45,370 nt of DNA from an uncultured Pseudomonadales bacterium. Lineage in GTDB: Bacteria > Pseudomonadota > Gammaproteobacteria > Pseudomonadales > Azotimanducaceae. The notes under the pieces are model-generated. The model searched no databases. It was given only the letters and a program-made list of their open reading frames with translations, and had not been told where the DNA came from. The stretch spans positions 1-45,370 of the forward strand of contig CALHVX010000109.1 of assembly GCA_938036875.1 (NCBI GenBank). The letters run 5' to 3'. Made by a program: the position numbers and the translations under genes. Positions 41,473-45,370 of this stretch are shown piece by piece; the first letter of the stretch is position 1; each line of letters opens with the position of its first letter.

Positions 41473-44348
41473 TAACGGAAGTTGTAAGTCACTTCCAAGC
41501 CAGCCACGCGAGGCTCGGTTACCTGAGCCGTACGACGGTAACCATCCGCAGCACCGTGACGCAAGATTTGACGAATGCCAATCTCATCAAACACGTTGTT
41601 CACGAAGGCACCAACGGCCCAAGTGTCGTCTGCGCTGGTCCAGTTGGCGCGTAGGTCAACCCGAGAGTACTCGGGCGCTCGGTCCAACTCGTCATCAAAG
41701 GGTGCGAAGAACACCTCATCGATGTAGCTGTAAACACCGGTGAAGTCGATGTTACCGCGATCGCCAAGTGGCCAAGTGTAGGTAGCGTAAGCACTGAGCT
41801 TGGTTTCAGGAATACGTGGTAACGCATTACCCTTCAAGTCACGTACGCGATCCCCGTTGTTCAAACCGGTGTAGATAGCACCTGGAATGGTGGGGTCAGC
41901 GCCATCAACCACTAAAAACGATTCCGTGTACTCGGTATCGGTGAAGCTGAAGTTACCACCAATGGTCAGGTACTCTGTCGCCAGCCAAAGCATTTCTAGC
42001 TCAAGGCCTTTGACTTCCGCACCAGGTGCGGCCTGAACAGAAGAAGTTGAGTTAACAACCGCGCAAGCACTTTGACCGTCTTCAGGTGTGTCTCCTGGCG
42101 AGATGCCTGGAGGGCAAGCTTCTTCGGTGAAGGTATGGATAGACTCGTAGTCATACAAGTAAACCGAACCCGTTAGCTGCAGTGTGTTGTCGAAGAAGCG
42201 ACCTTTGTAACCCAACTCGTAGGCGATCAGCTCTTCGGGCTCGTACTGAGGAGATTGGCTGAAGAACGCTAGGTTGAAACCACCTGAGCGGTAACCCGTG
42301 GTGACGTTCAAGTACAACAGCGAATCGTCGTTTAGATTCCAATCCATGTTGGCACGCCAAGTGACCTCTTCATCTTTGCGGCTCAACTCGCGGAACGCAC
42401 CAAACTGAATCGGTACACCACCTAACCAAGGATCAACCACACCCGTAGGTTGCAGGGTCGCTGGGTCAATAGCACCACGGAGGATGTTGATGGTTCCAAG
42501 GTTCAAGCCAATCGCGTTAGGAATACCCATGGTTTCGGTGTACTGCGCCAAGTTTTCACGACCGTAGATATCGTCGTATGCATAACGAATACCCAAGGTT
42601 AAGGTGAACTTGTCGTTGATGTCCCAAACGCCCTGAGTGTAGGCCGCAAAGGCTTCACGTTCGCTTTTGTTGGTGGAATGTAGGTCTGAACCCAGGGTAT
42701 TAATACCCTGCTGAACCGAACCTAAAGACGCATCACCCAACCAAGGTCCGGTGACCACAGTGAAGGAGCCTTCTGGTGAACCTGCTGCCCGTGCTGCTTG
42801 TTGACCCGAGTTAACGTCGATCAAGTTTGGGTTGCCTTGCAAGAAGGTCAGCGGTGGATCACCCGGTACCAAGCCTGGCGCAACGGTAGCAAGGATACTG
42901 TCGAGCCCAAAGGTTGGATCGGTGAATTGGTTCGCCCCAACCGATGAGAAGAAGTCATAACGCTGATCAATAGTGGAATCGTAGAAGAAGATACCCGAGG
43001 TAAAGGTCATGGTTTCACCAAGGTCCCAGAATAGCTGGAGCTCGTGCGAAACATACTCTGCTTCATGGTTCACGTAGAACTGTCGATCGTTCATCAACGA
43101 CGCACTGGAATCATCTTCCGTGATGCGTTCGTACAACAGGTCGTTGTAGCCAAAGATATACTTGAACGACATGCTGTCGTTGATATCCCAATTGAATTCA
43201 ACCTGCACTGCGGCTTGATCAAACTCTTCTCGGTTTAAACCGTTGGTGTACGCACACAGATCATCACCATCAATACTGTCTTTGTCCGAAAACAAACAAT
43301 CCGTATTGCTCTGAGGTGAACCCGCTGCGTGGTTACGCACGAAGCTACCTGGGTCGATGCCTGGACGCACACGCTGTGCCTGAATATTGGCCCCGGTGGT
43401 TGGGTTGGTATAGTTGTAAACTGGCTGGCTAGCATCCAAGAAAGCGGTGTTAAGCGGATCGGTAACCGATGGATCAACAGCGCGAATTCGATTGCTCTGC
43501 ACATCGAAGTTACGAGTACGATCGCCAGTAGGCAGCACTGTATTTTCGCCAGCAATAACGATCAAGCCGCCGCCGTCTGCGCCACCCATCTTACGGTCAA
43601 CTTTTGCTTGGTTAGCACGAACGTTGAGGCTCATGTTGTCGTTCATGATCCACTCAAACTGCAGTGCAACGTTTTGCTCGTCGCCGCTATCAAGATCAGA
43701 GCCGTTAGGGCCTTTCTCTTCTACCCAGCCATCGTGACGACGGTTGGAGTAAGTGAGCCGGGAGTTCAAGACATCTTGAATGAGAGGACCAGAAACCACA
43801 CCGTAGATATCGCGAGTGCCGTAAGAGCCCGCAATGCCTTTAACAGAGGCTTCGAACTCATCGGTAGGCTTCTTGTACAAGAAGTTGATGGCACCGCCTA
43901 CGGCGTTGCGACCATACAAGGTGCCCTGAGGCCCACGCAGTACCTCGACGCGCTCAAGATCCCACAGCGAACCAATGGTTGCCGTGTAGAGATCTTCTGA
44001 GTAAACGCCGTTCATGTAGGTAGAGACGCCAGGATCGCCACCGAGGTTTCGGAAGCTACGCCCTACACCACGAATGGCCGCATCGTACGGCTGGATGGTG
44101 GTGGCTGGTATGACGTTCTGAAGGTCTGACTGATTGCGGATACCAAAATCTTCCAACATCTCGCCGGTAAAGGCGGTAATGGAGATCGAAGTGTCCGACA
44201 CGGATGCTTCTTTACGCTCAGCGGTCACAATGACCTCTTCGATTTGGCGATCGGCTGCCAACGCGAGCGGTACAGCGGTTGTAAACATTAGGGCGACAAC
44301 AAGGGTCGCTGACAGTGTCCGAATGGACCTATCCTGTTGATATATCAA
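41472..44348 (-). CDS. TonB-dependent outer-membrane receptor
   Basis: 958 residues. A signal peptide ends near residue 31 (LALA), followed by a TonB box-like IEEVIVTA, then the plug domain (SDLQNVIPA, VSTYMNGVYSEDL, VEVLRGPQGTLYGRNAVGGAINF). The rest is the 22-strand barrel, ending in VTYNFR. This layout is typical of receptors of marine gammaproteobacteria for lipids, steroids, aromatics and other organics, not only siderophores. The TTG start is supported by a strong AGGAGGGG upstream; the 12-base palindrome TTGATATATCAA covers the start. Its position between the catabolic genes suggests it imports their substrate. Confidence 0.95.
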   Translation of the reverse strand: MIYQQDRSIRTLSATLVVALMFTTAVPLALAADRQIEEVIVTAERKEASVSDTSISITAFTGEMLEDFGIRNQSDLQNVIPATTIQPYDAAIRGVGRSFRNLGGDPGVSTYMNGVYSEDLYTATIGSLWDLERVEVLRGPQGTLYGRNAVGGAINFLYKKPTDEFEASVKGIAGSYGTRDIYGVVSGPLIQDVLNSRLTYSNRRHDGWVEEKGPNGSDLDSGDEQNVALQFEWIMNDNMSLNVRANQAKVDRKMGGADGGGLIVIAGENTVLPTGDRTRNFDVQSNRIRAVDPSVTDPLNTAFLDASQPVYNYTNPTTGANIQAQRVRPGIDPGSFVRNHAAGSPQSNTDCLFSDKDSIDGDDLCAYTNGLNREEFDQAAVQVEFNWDINDSMSFKYIFGYNDLLYERITEDDSSASLMNDRQFYVNHEAEYVSHELQLFWDLGETMTFTSGIFFYDSTIDQRYDFFSSVGANQFTDPTFGLDSILATVAPGLVPGDPPLTFLQGNPNLIDVNSGQQAARAAGSPEGSFTVVTGPWLGDASLGSVQQGINTLGSDLHSTNKSEREAFAAYTQGVWDINDKFTLTLGIRYAYDDIYGRENLAQYTETMGIPNAIGLNLGTINILRGAIDPATLQPTGVVDPWLGGVPIQFGAFRELSRKDEEVTWRANMDWNLNDDSLLYLNVTTGYRSGGFNLAFFSQSPQYEPEELIAYELGYKGRFFDNTLQLTGSVYLYDYESIHTFTEEACPPGISPGDTPEDGQSACAVVNSTSSVQAAPGAEVKGLELEMLWLATEYLTIGGNFSFTDTEYTESFLVVDGADPTIPGAIYTGLNNGDRVRDLKGNALPRIPETKLSAYATYTWPLGDRGNIDFTGVYSYIDEVFFAPFDDELDRAPEYSRVDLRANWTSADDTWAVGAFVNNVFDEIGIRQILRHGAADGYRRTAQVTEPRVAGLEVTYNFR

Positions 44349-44587
44349 AGGTTCCCCTCCTCAATTTAATGGATTCAGCCAACTCCAGCAGTCCTGTTTT
44401 AGCAACTGATCTGGCCCCCTATAAGCTGAACCCTCGGACCCATACAATGAACGCATTCACCTATCCTTGTCTACAAACTTGTAGGTTAAATTGCGCTATT
44501 TCCTCATGCTGGCACCCGTTGCACCGGCTAGGTAATACTAGTCTCAACAACCACTCCATTCGATGCAAAAGAGGCTGTGTAAACCGC
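44349..44587. other. Divergent promoter region of receptor and SDR genes, with palindrome
   Basis: No gene. CTACAA-AC-TTGTAG at 44471-44484 is a 14-base palindrome roughly midway between the receptor start and the SDR start, a good operator candidate for a TetR-like or similar regulator. No strong -10/-35 pair was recognised. Confidence 0.45.
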
Positions 44588-45370
44588 TATGGCTAAGCTA
44601 GACAACAAACGGATCGTCATCACCGGATCGTCCCGCGGCTTGGGCCGCGCCTTTGCTATGGGCTGCGCCGCCCAGGGTGCCCAGGTTGTCATTAATGGCA
44701 CCAATCGGGAGGCGTTAGGCGCAGTGGAAAAAGCGATCAACGACGCCGGCGGAAAAGTGGTCAGCGTTCCAGGATCAGTTGCGGAGGAAGCCACCGCAGA
44801 GGCTCTTGTTGCCGCCTGTGTCGACAACTACGGCGGGATTGATGTCATGGTCAACAATGCGGGCATCGTTCGCGACCGCACCCTGCTAAAAATGACAACC
44901 GACGAATTTGACGACGTGATTGCCGTCAGCCTACGCGGCGCTTTCCTTTGTACCAAACATGCCGCTTTGGCCATGCAGGACCAAGGGGGCCACATTATCC
45001 AAATTATTTCCGCCTCGGGGCTTTCTGGTGGCTTTGGGCAAGGCAACTACGCCGCAGCTAAAGCCGGCATGATGGGCTTGCTGCGCACGGCCGTTATGGA
45101 GTTCAAGAGCATGAACATTCGCTGCAACGCCATGTGGCCGGTGGCCGAAACCGATATGACCCAAGTGGTGTTCGACCGCGTTGGCGCCGCAGCCAAGCAA
45201 AAAGGGGAGGACGCACCCACCCCTGCAGAAATCGGGTTCGGAAAACCCGAAGAGGTTGCTGAAGGTCTTATCTGGCTAAGCAGCGACGACGCCAAACATC
45301 TTAATGGCCAATGCCTTTCGTTCAACGGTCGGCGCACTGCGTTGTGGACCCACCCGAAAGAGGAATACCT
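44588..45370 (+). CDS. Short-chain dehydrogenase, 3-hydroxyacyl-CoA dehydrogenase-like, cut by right edge
   Basis: 261 residues visible, no stop before the edge. Motifs TGSSRGLGRAF, NNAGIVRDRTLLKM and the Ser...Tyr-x3-Lys in SASGLSGGFGQGNYAAAKAG are complete. The sequence resembles the dehydrogenase part of MFE-2-type proteins (17beta-HSD4-like), which oxidise 3-hydroxyacyl-CoA. An in-frame TAA lies three codons upstream of the ATG, so the start is firm or slightly late; the ribosome site is weak. Divergent from the TonB receptor, likely part of the same substrate pathway. Confidence 0.88.

Noticed and set aside
43329-44000. 223-codon frame on the strand opposite the TonB receptor
   Set aside because: A shadow of the receptor's codon pattern; no domain or start signal.
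44315-44596. 93-codon frame between the receptor and the SDR genes
   Set aside because: Overlaps both neighbours' start regions, no ribosome site, no domain; the region is better seen as a divergent promoter.

Overview
The window looks like chromosomal DNA from an aerobic, probably marine, gammaproteobacterium. The pointers are a TonB-dependent receptor, CYP153-type alkane hydroxylase, CoA-linked catabolic genes (crotonases, short-chain dehydrogenases, a COG3618 amidohydrolase), AcnA, MsrA, a photolyase-family protein, and even base composition. This lineage call is inference; there is no rRNA or marker gene. I found no tRNA, rRNA, CRISPR array, transposase, integrase or phage gene. Coding is dense, many genes overlap by a few bases, and several use TTG starts.

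Layout. (1) 1-3961, minus strand: a two-gene unit of a soluble M48-like zinc metallopeptidase and a very large helicase (cut by the left edge) that carries a degenerate protein-kinase-like segment, a DUF4011-like region and a Walker A motif. It is a candidate defence or stress module. (2) 4066-10192: catabolic genes (crotonase, SsuD-like flavin monooxygenase coupled to a Gfo/Idh/MocA oxidoreductase), a divergent LysR regulator with a palindrome in the shared upstream region, a PNPOx-like protein and an exported serine hydrolase. (3) 10143-17249, minus strand: an operon-like run encoding an exported c-type haem-motif protein, a LamG lipoprotein with one haem motif, a Tat-exported DUF1501-like protein, an N2227-like methyltransferase and an SDR. 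(4) 17760-24124, plus strand, divergent from region 3: a tight five-gene cluster encoding a dihaem cytochrome-b-like membrane protein, a 21-haem cytochrome c, a 9-haem cytochrome c, an outer-membrane beta-barrel with an N-terminal periplasmic part, and a lipoprotein. Together these have every compartment needed for a trans-envelope electron conduit, and this is the most striking system in the window. (5) 24186-29645: CYP153 P450, a photolyase-family protein coupled to a Nei-type glycosylase, an SDR, a fatty acid hydroxylase/sterol desaturase-family protein, and a 53-residue PEP-CTERM-like peptide. (6) 29843-38532: housekeeping and small genes (ketopantoate reductase family, DUF937-OmpA fusion, amphi-Trp protein, AcnA, NTF2-like, MOSC, MsrA, aldo/keto reductase). 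(7) 38689-45370: an SDR-like protein without the usual catalytic residues, a crotonase, a COG3618 amidohydrolase, a large TonB-dependent receptor on the other strand, and an SDR cut by the right edge; together they suggest uptake and CoA-dependent breakdown of an unidentified organic substrate.

How the parts may work together. In region 4 the membrane cytochrome b could hand electrons from the quinone pool or cytosol to the periplasmic multihaem proteins, and the barrel could let them cross the outer membrane. Region 3 lies back-to-back with it and also encodes exported haem-motif proteins, so the two may share a physiological setting; this is inferred only from position and motifs.
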